41,566 nt of DNA from Calditrichota bacterium. GTDB taxonomy: Bacteria > Electryoneota > AABM5-125-24 > Hatepunaeales > Hatepunaeaceae. The DNA is taken from contig JABGPL010000013.1 in NCBI GenBank assembly GCA_018644935.1, positions 1 to 41,566 of the forward strand. The letters run 5' to 3'. A model generated the notes under the pieces. That model ran no database searches. It saw nothing but the letters and a program-made list of their open reading frames with translations, and was not told where the DNA came from. Within the stretch, counting starts at the first letter, position 1. Each line of letters starts with the position of its first letter. Both the position numbers and the translations under genes were made by a program. Of this stretch, positions 1-8,735 are shown in pieces.

Positions 1-2
1 AG

Positions 3-365
3 GGCATAGTTGGTCTAATTCACAGGCTGGGGGATAGCAGCTGTCTTGTTCAATTGCTCTCAGATCCAAATCTGGGAATTGCTGGCAGGTTGCGAAGGAG
101 TAGGGAAGACGGAATTGTTCACTCTTCATCAAAAGGATTGTTGAAGTTTGATGGTGTTCCTGTATCTTCTTCGGTAGCTATCGGCGATACTGTTCTTTCT
201 TCTGGTTTAGGAGGGTTTTTCCCGCCTGGAATAATAATCGGATATGTAACTGAGTTTGAACCTGATGCAAATGGGTGGCTCTGGCAAATATCCTTAGTCC
301 CCTGCGTCGAGTACGGGCAATTGGAAGATGTTTTCATAGTTCGTGAGGCAGAAAATGATCGTTGA
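3..365 (+). CDS. mreC: Rod shape-determining protein MreC, C-terminal part (5' end outside window)
   Basis: The reading frame is already open at base 3, so this is the tail of a longer gene, about 120 residues. MreC is a bitopic periplasmic scaffold that links MreB and MreD to the peptidoglycan elongation enzymes. The visible part has the family's C-terminal beta-domain features: a GIVG start followed by V-x-L-L-SDPN, a stretch matching 'G..gl.rf..v..' and the late pattern 'GD.VlSSGlgg.fP.Gi.iG.V'. It overlaps mreD and is followed by the PBP2 and RodA genes in the classical order. The identification rests on these motifs together with synteny. The N-terminal transmembrane and coiled-coil part cannot be seen. 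Confidence 0.93.
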   Translation, partial: GIVGLIHRLGDSSCLVQLLSDPNLGIAGRLRRSREDGIVHSSSKGLLKFDGVPVSSSVAIGDTVLSSGLGGFFPPGIIIGYVTEFEPDANGWLWQISLVPCVEYGQLEDVFIVREAENDR

Positions 366-870
366 TGTCTTACGGTATATCATTATTGGTATCTTATTGC
401 TATCAATTGAGAACAGTGCTGGTAAATATTTGGATGTTTTAGGGATTCGACCAGACCTGTTGCTCATATTTACGATAAGTACAAGCATAAGACGTGGTAG
501 AAATCATGGTTTGCTTGTAGGCTTTTTTTCAGGATTAGCACAGGATATGACCTCACTTGGTTTTCTCGGGATATATGCGCTTTCTAAAAGTAGCCTTGGG
601 TTCTGGCTGGGAAGATGGGTCGAAGAGAGAGATCAGCTTATTCGAACATGGTTATGGATGGTGATTATATTCTTTTGTGTGGTTGTACAAGGTATTTGGC
701 AGGGGTTGTTTGTAATTCAGAGCCCAGATATAGGTTTTATGGAATTTCTTTTCAAATCGATTCTTCCGATTGCAGTTTACACTGGAGTACTTGGTGGAGT
801 TTGGGCACTAATCCCAATGAGTACCAAGCGATGGAAACAGGTTAAGACCAATAGTGGAAGATGGCTGTGA
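355..870 (+). CDS. mreD: Rod shape-determining protein MreD
   Basis: A small integral membrane protein of about 171 residues with five to six hydrophobic segments, the usual size for MreD. It acts in the inner-membrane elongasome with MreC, PBP2 and RodA. Typical MreD features are the 'RPDLLLIF' stretch near residue 40 and 'G...GLl.GF.sGLaqD', then 'lG.yaLs...lgfwlGrw'. I prefer ATG 355 because GAGG lies about six bases upstream. A GTG at 343 is possible and would add four residues. Either start overlaps the end of mreC, so translation is probably coupled. Nothing is odd about the gene. Confidence 0.92.
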   Translation: MIVDVLRYIIIGILLLSIENSAGKYLDVLGIRPDLLLIFTISTSIRRGRNHGLLVGFFSGLAQDMTSLGFLGIYALSKSSLGFWLGRWVEERDQLIRTWLWMVIIFFCVVVQGIWQGLFVIQSPDIGFMEFLFKSILPIAVYTGVLGGVWALIPMSTKRWKQVKTNSGRWL

Positions 871-895
871 GTGAATCAATTGTGTCATTTCATCC

Positions 896-2722
896 ATGAT
901 CAGAACTGAAAATAAATGGTGGTATGAATACCGTCGAATAGTATTTACCGCGTTTTGCCTCTTATTTCTACTTGTTATCGAATTTAGATTGTTTTCTATT
1001 CAACTGATAAATCGACCTGGTTTTTTAAAGAAAGCTGAGGCAAACAGAATTCGAGCAATCGCAATTGAACCTACAAGGGGCAAGATATTCGACCGAAACG
1101 GGCTATTATTAGTTGAAAACCGACCTGCATATTCCCTTTATGCTCACCCCTGGACGATAAAAAGAAATCTCGGCACTGTAAATCAGTTAGCAAGAATCCT
1201 TGAAATGGACACTCTTGAGATTAAAAAACGTGTCAGCAGGTATGGATGGAATACATTTCAACCAGCTGTTATACAAAGAGATGTGAAGTTTAACACACTT
1301 GCTCACCTTGAGACAATTAAAATAGGACTTCCTGGTATTGCATTTGGTCTCGAATCCAAGCGATCATACCCATTCCCAGAGGCAGTACATGTTTTAGGTT
1401 ATGTTGGTGAGATAGATCGCTCCAGTTCCGCAAAAAGAAATGGAAGAATTGGACTCGTTGGAAAGCATGGACTGGAATTGGTTTATGAAAAGTGGATCGG
1501 GGGAGAACCTGGAATAGAGTATTTTCAAGTAGATGTTTCAGGAAAAACTGTTGGCAGGGCAGAAGAAAGCGAGACTATATTACCCACAAATGGCTGGGAC
1601 ATTCAACTTAATATTGATAGCCATCTGCAACGCCTTGCGTTTGAGCTGATGGAGGGAAAAGCAGGTGGTGTCGTGGCGATAGATCCCAGGAACGGTGCGG
1701 TTTTAACAATGCTTAGTGTGCCAGCCTACGATCCATCAATTTTCGCGGGAGTTATGCCACAAAAAGTTTGGGATGAACTGATTAATGATCCGGGGCATCC
1801 GTTATTAAACAGGGCATTACAGGGTCGGTATCCACCGGGATCAACATTTAAAATGGCAGTTCTGGGTGCAGCAATTGAAGATGGGATTGTGGATAATTCA
1901 ACCAGAATAACTTGTAACGGTGGTCTTCAAATAGGTAACAGATTTTTCAAATGCTGGAATGCATCAGGTCATGGTTCTGTCGGTTGGAAAGAGGCTATCC
2001 AACAGTCATGTGATGTTTTCTTATATGTTAACGGAATGCAGATTGGTGTCGACAAAATTACCGATTACGGATTCCGGATGGGGCTTGGAACAAATACTGG
2101 AGTTGATTTCAATGTTGAGTTTGGTGGGTTGATGCCAAATGAAGAATATATGAACGAGAGATTTGGTGTAAATGGTTGGACCAGAGGTCATGTGGCGAAT
2201 ATCTCCATCGGTCAGGGTGAAGTACTTGTTACTCCAATGCAACTTGCAGTTCATACAGCAGCAATCGCAACTGGAAATGTTGTCACTCCCCGAATCACAA
2301 ATTCTATGACTAACCCCGAAACGGGTGAGATAATCCATACTCCTTTTGAATCAAAGCCAACCGGAGTCCCAAACAGGATTCTGAAGAAAATGAGAGAGGG
2401 AATGCGGATGGTTGTAAATGAGCCACGGGGAACTGCATACCATCAGAAAAGTGACGAGTTCATAATGGCGGGAAAGACAGGCACAGCCCAGAATCCACAT
2501 GGTGAAGACCATGCCTTGTTTGTAGCATTTGCACCTTTTGATGATCCCTTAATTGCTGTTGCAGTCGTCGTTGAACATGGAGAGCACGGAAGCTCCACAG
2601 CCGCTCCGATTGCTGCAAAAATCATTGAGAGATATATCTACGATCTTTTTCCTGGTCCCCGACCAGAAAAACGAAGATTTATCCCAAAAATAGAAGAGGT
2701 TGATTCTCTTGTTATTGGATGA
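896..2722 (+). CDS. mrdA: Penicillin-binding protein 2 (peptidoglycan DD-transpeptidase of the elongasome)
   Basis: A 608-residue class B PBP that cross-links peptidoglycan during side-wall elongation. It has one N-terminal transmembrane segment (about residues 14-34), a dimerisation/pedestal domain that opens with 'RG.IfDRnG', and a C-terminal transpeptidase domain. The three active-site motifs are all visible: STFK with nucleophile Ser316 and Lys319, S-C-D at 371-373 (the PBP2 form of SxN), and KTGT from Lys527. The size matches the family (about 600-650). ATG 896 is the first good start after an in-frame stop, but the ribosome binding site is weak. It overlaps the start of rodA, its dedicated SEDS partner. 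Confidence 0.96.
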   Translation: MIRTENKWWYEYRRIVFTAFCLLFLLVIEFRLFSIQLINRPGFLKKAEANRIRAIAIEPTRGKIFDRNGLLLVENRPAYSLYAHPWTIKRNLGTVNQLARILEMDTLEIKKRVSRYGWNTFQPAVIQRDVKFNTLAHLETIKIGLPGIAFGLESKRSYPFPEAVHVLGYVGEIDRSSSAKRNGRIGLVGKHGLELVYEKWIGGEPGIEYFQVDVSGKTVGRAEESETILPTNGWDIQLNIDSHLQRLAFELMEGKAGGVVAIDPRNGAVLTMLSVPAYDPSIFAGVMPQKVWDELINDPGHPLLNRALQGRYPPGSTFKMAVLGAAIEDGIVDNSTRITCNGGLQIGNRFFKCWNASGHGSVGWKEAIQQSCDVFLYVNGMQIGVDKITDYGFRMGLGTNTGVDFNVEFGGLMPNEEYMNERFGVNGWTRGHVANISIGQGEVLVTPMQLAVHTAAIATGNVVTPRITNSMTNPETGEIIHTPFESKPTGVPNRILKKMREGMRMVVNEPRGTAYHQKSDEFIMAGKTGTAQNPHGEDHALFVAFAPFDDPLIAVAVVVEHGEHGSSTAAPIAAKIIERYIYDLFPGPRPEKRRFIPKIEEVDSLVIG

Positions 2723-3941
2723 TTCCGGAAACCGTGTCAGCAGATTTAAAGAACTGAATGTCAGCCTACTTCTAACGATAATTTTGATGCTGGCAATGAG
2801 TTTGGCATTAGTATACAGTGCCGGAAATGCTCGGGAAGATTACACTCATTTTAACAAACAGCTCGTCTTCGTATGTGTTGGTATCATTGTTCTGTTTGGG
2901 GCAATGTATATACCTCCCCGCATGTATTATGCTCTCGCATATCTGGCATATGGTCTTTCAATCCTCCTTCTCATTTCAGTGCTTGCTGGTGGAGTATTCG
3001 GGCTTGGTGCAAAAAGGTGGATAATAATTGGAGGATTCACACTACAACCATCAGAGCCGGCAAAATTAGCATTTGTCCTTGCTGCATCTAGATTATTGTC
3101 TGACTGGCGAGATTATGTTGGATGGAAACTAATTGGGGCGTTTGCACTATTGGCTGCTCCAATAACCCTTTTGGTAATGATTCAGCCTGATTTGGGAACA
3201 TCAACAGTATTTGTAATCCTGTCTGTAACCTTATTAGCATGGTACGGGCTTCCGATTAGATATTTTTTGGTACTTTTTTTACCGCTTTTCTCAATGCTGT
3301 ATCATGTGTCGCCTGCCTTAATCGGAGCTGTGGCGTTAATAGGACTCGGTTGGTTGAAAAGAACCGGTTTGAATTGGATATGGATAATCTGTATCGCCAT
3401 TGTTTGTGGTTTCGCAACGATGGGGGCACCCATTGCCTGGGATCAGCTTGAACCGTATCAGAAAAAGAGGCTTACAACTTTTATGGATCCGAGTGCCGAT
3501 CCTTTGGGATCAGGTTATCAGGTAATCCAATCTCAGGTCGCAATTGGATCTGGAGGATTTGCCGGGATGGGTTATTTAAACGGCGCACAGACGCAGCTAC
3601 GTTTTTTACCAGAACAACACACTGATTTTATCTTCTCTTTAGCAGGTGAGGAATTTGGATTTATTGGAACTTCCCTGATATTATTCTTATATTCTTTGAT
3701 AGGCTGGTTCGGATTTAGAGCTGCAGCATTTATGAAAAATCAATTTATGAGTCTGGTTACAGCCGGTATGACAGTTATGATCCTGTATCATAGCGTGATC
3801 AATATTGGTATGGCGTTAGGGAATTTACCGGTAACTGGACTACCCTTACCATTCCTAAGTTATGGTGGCTCTTTTATGTTATCGTGTTTATGTGCTGCGG
3901 GGATGATTTTGTCGGCTAGTTTGTATCGTCGTGAGTATTAG
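2709..3941 (+). CDS. rodA: SEDS-family peptidoglycan glycosyltransferase RodA
   Basis: A polytopic protein of about 410 residues with about ten hydrophobic segments, of the RodA/FtsW/SpoVE family. RodA polymerises lipid II into glycan strands together with PBP2. Family signatures visible are 'GAkRWI.iggf.lQPSEpaKla', 'i..QPDLGTs.v', 'yQ..qs.vAiGsGGf.G.G...G.Q..l.flPe.hTDFIFs..gEE.Gf' and the late 'GLPLPFlSYGGS.m'. No ATG start is available. I chose TTG 2709, nine bases after AGAGG. TTG 2700 and TTG 2715 are alternatives. The start lies inside the end of the PBP2 gene. Calling it RodA rather than FtsW rests on the mreCD-PBP2 context. Confidence 0.95.
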   Translation: MLLDDSGNRVSRFKELNVSLLLTIILMLAMSLALVYSAGNAREDYTHFNKQLVFVCVGIIVLFGAMYIPPRMYYALAYLAYGLSILLLISVLAGGVFGLGAKRWIIIGGFTLQPSEPAKLAFVLAASRLLSDWRDYVGWKLIGAFALLAAPITLLVMIQPDLGTSTVFVILSVTLLAWYGLPIRYFLVLFLPLFSMLYHVSPALIGAVALIGLGWLKRTGLNWIWIICIAIVCGFATMGAPIAWDQLEPYQKKRLTTFMDPSADPLGSGYQVIQSQVAIGSGGFAGMGYLNGAQTQLRFLPEQHTDFIFSLAGEEFGFIGTSLILFLYSLIGWFGFRAAAFMKNQFMSLVTAGMTVMILYHSVINIGMALGNLPVTGLPLPFLSYGGSFMLSCLCAAGMILSASLYRREY

Positions 3942-3966
3942 TCAAATTTTGTAAATTCAGGATTAA

Positions 3967-4440
3967 ATGATGCTGAAGAATCCATCTGTCTTTCTGGTTT
4001 TGGCAGTTATTTTTACCTTAAGTTTTTTGAATTCCACTTTAACTGCCGCAACATTTCAGGATGATTATGATAATGCTTATGAACAGTTTTCCAAGTTAGG
4101 CAGAACAGATCCGGACCAACTCAAACAAATAGCCGGTACTTTCAGAAAATTATCAGAAAGGTCTGATGCCGGCAAACTTAAAGCGAATGCAATTTATTGG
4201 GAAGGACAAAGCCTGTTTATGATCGGAGAATATCTTCAGGCTCTACAGGCATTTGAAAGAGTCCTGGTAAATCAAAATTCTTTTAAGGAGCAGGATGCGA
4301 GATTTAAAGTGGTTCAGTGCCAGATCCGTTTGAAGTGGAGAAAATCAGGAAAGTGGGAGTTAGATAGATTTGTCAGAGATTTTCCACAGAGTAAACTCAT
4401 TAACGTGTTAAAAAATGAGCTTCGTCGAATTGAAAAGTAG
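3967..4440 (+). CDS. Exported helical-repeat (TPR/CpoB-like) protein, function unknown
   Basis: A 157-residue protein with a clear signal peptide (hydrophobic residues about 8-26, ending near TAA) and a mature region that looks like one or two tetratricopeptide-type helix pairs. The best one is around residues 75-100, with 'A.YW.GQSLF..GEY.QAL.AFERVL', close to the TPR consensus in the YbgF/CpoB family. It sits between rodA and an M23 peptidase gene, so a role in coordinating periplasmic cell-wall enzymes is plausible, but that is inference from position. Two tandem ATGs are present. AGGA is better spaced for the second one at 3970. I do not recognise a specific family. Confidence 0.75.
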   Translation: MMLKNPSVFLVLAVIFTLSFLNSTLTAATFQDDYDNAYEQFSKLGRTDPDQLKQIAGTFRKLSERSDAGKLKANAIYWEGQSLFMIGEYLQALQAFERVLVNQNSFKEQDARFKVVQCQIRLKWRKSGKWELDRFVRDFPQSKLINVLKNELRRIEK

Positions 4441-4471
4441 TGTAACAGATTGCTGTCTTTGAGAACAAAAA

Positions 4472-6490
4472 ATGCGAATAATTTTGACCATCAAGAAACA
4501 TAACCTTCAGAAAGCAATATCCGCTCTAACTATGTTGCTATTGTTATGCAGTTCAAAACTCGGTGTTTGCGGAGAGGATGATTTGCTCTGGCCAGTTGAT
4601 GCTGCTCCTGCATTAACCAGCAGTTTCTGTGAATATCGTCCTGGTCACTATCACTCTGCAATTGATATAAAGGTATGGGGAAGTGTTGGTCTACCCTGTA
4701 GAGCAATTGCTGACGGTTATGTTTACAGGGTTAAGGTGTCTTCCTCTGGCTATGGGAGGGCACTCTACCTAAAGATGTCTGATGGGCGTTCCGCAGTCTA
4801 TGCTCATGTTAGAAATTTCTCACCAGAAATTGATGAGTTTATTTCCACAAAACAACACAATGAAGTTAGATACAATCAAGATGTTTACTTTGAGGAGTTA
4901 GAGGCATTTCATTATAAGAAAGGTGAGGTAGTCGCTTATAGTGGGCGTAGCGGAACTAAACATCCGCATTTACATTTTGAGATTCGTGACAAAAATGAAC
5001 GACCTCTTAATCCGCTTCTCAACGGTTACGAAATTGCTGATCATATCAAGCCCGTCCCGGTTGCTTTCTTATTAACTCCGATGGATGAATCAACCACAAT
5101 TGAAAATCAGTACCAACCGAGGTTATATGATGGTTTAATTGAGCAACATGATGGGATATTCAGGGCGAGAGATCCAATCGGGGTTTCAGGTTCAATAGGG
5201 ATATCCATAAAGGCATTTGATAGGGCAGATGGGTCTGAGAATATACTTGCAGTTAATAAAATTGAAATGATCGTCCAGGGTGTAAGTGTTTGGACAACCT
5301 CGTATACAGATTTTGGATTTGAAGAGACAAGACAAATTGAATTTGAGAGGGATTATCGTTTACGACGTCTCGGAAAAGGTGATTACCACAGATTGTATCG
5401 TGCTCCTGGAAATGATCTTAGAATAGTGAAAGGGGAAGGAACCATCAATTGCAATGATGTGGATAAGAAGCCAATAAAAGTCCATATCAACCTTGAGGAT
5501 GTTGCTGGAAACACGTCGGTTGTAGAAGTAATACTGGTTTCTGATGATGTTGTAGATGAAAATCGTGGTGTGGGTGGTGAAATGCTGTACGATTTTGGGA
5601 ACGGTCAAAATAAATCTGATATTCCCGTTCAAGTACTCGTAGTTGATAAGTATATACGATTGTTAGGACCTCCTGGTATTAAAGGATTTCATATTAATGG
5701 AAAATGGGATTTTAGTTGCATGACACAAAAATCTGGTGGCGGAGTTGCTGCAAATTGGTATCCTCCAGCGGATTTTGATGGCAAATTGACTTTACAGGCA
5801 CTTGACAATGAAGGAAAATCTGTAATATCTTCAGATTTCCAATTTCATGCGGTATATCCACAAAAATCCACCCGGATTAACTCAATTGGTGAAGCACTGA
5901 AGGTTGAAATTCCTGCACATGCAGTATTCGACACAACCTGGTTGCGTGTAATAAATGAACCTGATCTTCAGATTGCCGGCTGGGTAGAATCCGTTTTTAG
6001 GATTGAACCTCATGACCAACCTCTTAACAGAAGAGTTGAAATTTTTCTGAAAAAAGACTCACCAACGGCAGAAAATGGGTGGGGAATTTATTATTTTGAT
6101 AGACGAAAGGGCTGGCGTTTTATGGATAATAGAGTGGCTGGTGATTATTATCAGGCATCTGCTCTAAGCTGGGAAACTTTCGGACTTATTCGTGATAACG
6201 ATAATCCACAGATCAGAACCTTGAATTTCAAGGATGGATCAATTATTAATAAGACAAGACCTCATTTCAAAATTGTTGTTAAGGACTCTACATCCGGTTT
6301 ATCTGCTGATGGGCTTGAGATCAGAATTGACAACAAAATCGTACCTGCAGAATGGGATCCACCTATCGATAGACTCAGCTATAAAGTCTGGAAACCATTA
6401 GATGCTGGAGAGCATAGTATTTCGATTATCGTACGTGACCGTGTTGGGAACCAAAGCGAAAAGAAAATGAAATTCATCATAAATCCATAG
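4472..6490 (+). CDS. Secreted M23-family (LytM) metallopeptidase
   Basis: A 672-residue exported protein with a signal peptide at about residues 10-33. The catalytic LytM/peptidase M23 domain is unusually close to the N-terminus (about residues 40-190). It has the zinc-binding H-x(3)-D in 'HSAID' and the second motif H-x-H in 'HPHLHFEI'. Members cut peptidoglycan cross-links or activate amidases. The roughly 480 residues that follow lack a catalytic motif I recognise. They read as several beta-rich modules, the last one ('NPQIRTLNFKDGS') resembling an Ig-like or big domain. The gene closes the elongation cluster, so the substrate is probably cell wall. Endopeptidase activity is inferred from the intact ligands. 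Confidence 0.88.
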   Translation: MRIILTIKKHNLQKAISALTMLLLLCSSKLGVCGEDDLLWPVDAAPALTSSFCEYRPGHYHSAIDIKVWGSVGLPCRAIADGYVYRVKVSSSGYGRALYLKMSDGRSAVYAHVRNFSPEIDEFISTKQHNEVRYNQDVYFEELEAFHYKKGEVVAYSGRSGTKHPHLHFEIRDKNERPLNPLLNGYEIADHIKPVPVAFLLTPMDESTTIENQYQPRLYDGLIEQHDGIFRARDPIGVSGSIGISIKAFDRADGSENILAVNKIEMIVQGVSVWTTSYTDFGFEETRQIEFERDYRLRRLGKGDYHRLYRAPGNDLRIVKGEGTINCNDVDKKPIKVHINLEDVAGNTSVVEVILVSDDVVDENRGVGGEMLYDFGNGQNKSDIPVQVLVVDKYIRLLGPPGIKGFHINGKWDFSCMTQKSGGGVAANWYPPADFDGKLTLQALDNEGKSVISSDFQFHAVYPQKSTRINSIGEALKVEIPAHAVFDTTWLRVINEPDLQIAGWVESVFRIEPHDQPLNRRVEIFLKKDSPTAENGWGIYYFDRRKGWRFMDNRVAGDYYQASALSWETFGLIRDNDNPQIRTLNFKDGSIINKTRPHFKIVVKDSTSGLSADGLEIRIDNKIVPAEWDPPIDRLSYKVWKPLDAGEHSISIIVRDRVGNQSEKKMKFIINP

Positions 6491-6503
6491 TTGGAGAAAG
6501 CAA

Positions 6504-6722
6504 ATGTTCATTGCCGACAAAAAAAACCATATTATTCATGATATGAGCTTCATCAGATTTGAATGTAAAATGAAGGAAGTACCTGATGAAAACAGAAAGA
6601 AATTATTTAGCCTTCAAACAGTGAAAAGGATGTGTGATACTGATCATACTCCGACATATAACGGATGCAAATACTGCATGTCAGAGTATCATACGTTTGA
6701 TTTTACGAAAATCTTCAGGTAG
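6504..6722 (+). CDS. Small Cys/His-rich protein of unknown function
   Basis: A 72-residue soluble protein preceded by a good ribosome binding site (GGAG, 6493-6496) and an ATG, so it looks like a real gene rather than a chance frame. It contains 'FECKM', 'RMCD', and near the end 'GCKYC' followed by 'SEYHTF', giving four cysteines and three to four nearby histidines. That could be a small zinc site, loosely recalling the Cys layout of Ada-type zinc-binding domains, but the resemblance is weak. It lies nine bases upstream of the eIF2B-like gene and is probably co-transcribed with it. I do not recognise the family. Confidence 0.6.
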   Translation: MFIADKKNHIIHDMSFIRFECKMKEVPDENRKKLFSLQTVKRMCDTDHTPTYNGCKYCMSEYHTFDFTKIFR

Positions 6723-6731
6723 AACTGAACA

Positions 6732-7649
6732 TTGTACGAGCATCTTAACGCTCACATCGATTCATTAGCCTTGGATCATCGCCGAGGTGCGGCTGAAATT
6801 GTTGAAGACGCAGCACTGTTGTTTCGAGATATTGCCCGCTGTGGTGAGAAAAAACACCGAAATTGTACGCAATTATTTAACAGAGCTGTGCGTCGTCTTG
6901 CAGAGGGGCAACCCTCAATGGCACCTGTGCTAAATCTGCTGAATCGGGTGTGTATCTTCAGAGAGGAATCCGGGGATAACTGGGTTGAGTTCAAGGTTCG
7001 ATTACAAAGATTAGTATCGGACTGGAACACCCGAACCACCCAAATGGTGAATTATGTTCAAGATCTCCCTCGAGAGGGTGAGACTTTACTAACATATTCA
7101 AACAGCTCAACTGTTGCGCGAATGTTAATAGCCTGTAACGAGCGTTTTGGCTGGCCCAGGCGTGTTCTGTGCGGTGAGGGAAGACCTCGACAGGAAGGTG
7201 TCGTAATGGCAAAACGGTTGAAATCTGCCGGAATTAGTGTTTTAGTTTATACCGATGCTGCCCTAATGTCGCAGGTAGCAGCCGTCGACATGGTCTGGAT
7301 AGGTGGTGACTGCTTAAGTCGAGAGGGGCTTGTGAATAAGGTGGGCAGCAGTGCTCTTTCCCTGCTGGCAATGATTCACAACGTTCCCTTTATTTCACTA
7401 ATGACAACAGATAAACTGATTACCCCTGATATGCTTATGTTCTTTAGGTTGTTATCTCAGAATCCGCGCGAGATAATCCCAGATGACCTCGTTGAACTGG
7501 ATGTTGTAAATGAGTATTATGAGACTATTCCATTAGAACTGATAACGAACATCTTTACAGAGGAAGGTTTATTCTTACCGAAAGAGCTAGTTAGCACTAT
7601 AGCTTACGGACCAATTAGTTCTCTTTTCGAGGAACTCGCAGAAGGATAA
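6732..7649 (+). CDS. eIF2B alpha/beta/delta-family (MtnA/ribose-1,5-bisphosphate isomerase fold) protein
   Basis: A 305-residue protein with the two-domain fold of the IF-2B superfamily: an N-terminal helical part rich in 'A....R.la' heptads and a Rossmann-like C-terminal half with 'LLTYSNSSTV', 'VLCGEGRPRQEG', 'VDMVWIGGDCLSREG' and 'NKVGS'. Bacterial members are usually MtnA or ribose-1,5-bisphosphate isomerase. The Asp of the 'GxD' motif is kept, but the catalytic Cys of the 'THCN' motif is replaced by Ser ('TYSN'). The sequence therefore resembles the non-catalytic eIF2B-alpha type, which can bind sugar phosphates. The start is TTG, directly behind an in-frame stop. It precedes three glycosyltransferase genes, so sugar-phosphate sensing is a possible role, but that is speculative. 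Confidence 0.78.
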   Translation: MYEHLNAHIDSLALDHRRGAAEIVEDAALLFRDIARCGEKKHRNCTQLFNRAVRRLAEGQPSMAPVLNLLNRVCIFREESGDNWVEFKVRLQRLVSDWNTRTTQMVNYVQDLPREGETLLTYSNSSTVARMLIACNERFGWPRRVLCGEGRPRQEGVVMAKRLKSAGISVLVYTDAALMSQVAAVDMVWIGGDCLSREGLVNKVGSSALSLLAMIHNVPFISLMTTDKLITPDMLMFFRLLSQNPREIIPDDLVELDVVNEYYETIPLELITNIFTEEGLFLPKELVSTIAYGPISSLFEELAEG

Positions 7650-7652
7650 GGA

Positions 7653-8735
7653 GTGAAAGTTCTATATGTAAGTCCTGAGCACGTTTCCGGAGGATTTGGA
7701 CTCTTTGCTCAGGGACATAGGGATCTGGGAACTGAGTGCAGATACATAACATTCTTTCAAAGCGAGTATGGATTTGAAGAGGACTTGTGTTTTGATTTGA
7801 GATTAATGCCAAATCAAAAACTGGTTGCTGGATTTCGACGGTTGCTCAATAAACTCCATTCTGAGGAAGACATCGTAGACCTGCCAGGAAATCCACCATT
7901 CTGGAAACCTCTGTCGCCAATTGTTCGGCAATTCTACAATCTGAGAGATTCCCTTAACAGACCACTAATTGAGCGTTCAATAAAAAAATGGAAACTTGAA
8001 GATTTTGATATTTATCACTTCGAGCAGGGGATAGATCCATACAGAGATGGCAGGTGGATAAAGAGGCTTGCTACAAAAGGAAAAGGAGTTGTTTGTTTCT
8101 ACCACGGGAGCGATCTCAGAAATCGTGGAGTTTTAAAAGAAGTTCATGAGCGTTCAATATTGAACTTGACATCTGAAATCGATATCCTATACAGAATGGA
8201 GGGGATGAAATACCTTTACCTACCAATTGACACAGAAAAGGTTATACCCAAACCACGCCCGAAAGATAACCGTATTAGGATTTCGCACGCTGCACGGAAC
8301 CGCAAGTTTAAGGGCAGTGACCATATCGAATTAGTTGTAAGGCGATTAATGAGGAAGTACCCAATTGACTGGGTAATGATAGAAAATGTAGATCATGAAA
8401 AGGCGCTATCTATGAAATCTGGATCTGATATTTTCATTGATCAAATTACCGATGCCGGTGGCTGGGGGTACGGCGCAAGTTCGGTTGAATCTCTTGCAAT
8501 GGGCATTGCAACAATTACTCGAATTAACCGTGGTGTCTCTGATTTCCTGGGTGACCATCCATTCATTTCTGCCACTCCAGATAGTCTGGAATCTCAATTA
8601 ATTGGACTTATCGAGGATTCTAGCCTCAGGGATCATCATGCGAAAACCGGTAGAGAATGGGTGATACAGAGGCATGGGCTTCCAAATGTGATGAAAACTC
8701 TGTATGGCTATTATCGAGAGGTTGGTTTAGCATGA
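7653..8735 (+). CDS. Glycosyltransferase, GT-B fold, family uncertain
   Basis: A 360-residue soluble protein beginning with the 'MKVLYVSPEHVSGG' pattern typical of GT4-like enzymes, which transfer a sugar from a nucleotide donor. The C-terminal half has 'WGYGASSVESLAMG.ATI', the donor-binding region where GT4 enzymes carry E-x7-E, here rather degenerate. The start is GTG 7653, with AAGGA just upstream. The stop overlaps the ATG of the next glycosyltransferase in ATGA, showing translational coupling. The three neighbouring transferases probably build one surface glycan or decorate a lipid or protein. The acceptor cannot be read from sequence. Confidence 0.8.
   Translation: MKVLYVSPEHVSGGFGLFAQGHRDLGTECRYITFFQSEYGFEEDLCFDLRLMPNQKLVAGFRRLLNKLHSEEDIVDLPGNPPFWKPLSPIVRQFYNLRDSLNRPLIERSIKKWKLEDFDIYHFEQGIDPYRDGRWIKRLATKGKGVVCFYHGSDLRNRGVLKEVHERSILNLTSEIDILYRMEGMKYLYLPIDTEKVIPKPRPKDNRIRISHAARNRKFKGSDHIELVVRRLMRKYPIDWVMIENVDHEKALSMKSGSDIFIDQITDAGGWGYGASSVESLAMGIATITRINRGVSDFLGDHPFISATPDSLESQLIGLIEDSSLRDHHAKTGREWVIQRHGLPNVMKTLYGYYREVGLA

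Noticed and set aside
8657-8731. Upstream start for the second glycosyltransferase
   Set aside because: The extra residues come from inside the preceding gene, do not fit the GT4 N-terminus, and the ATG at 8732 is coupled to the previous stop.
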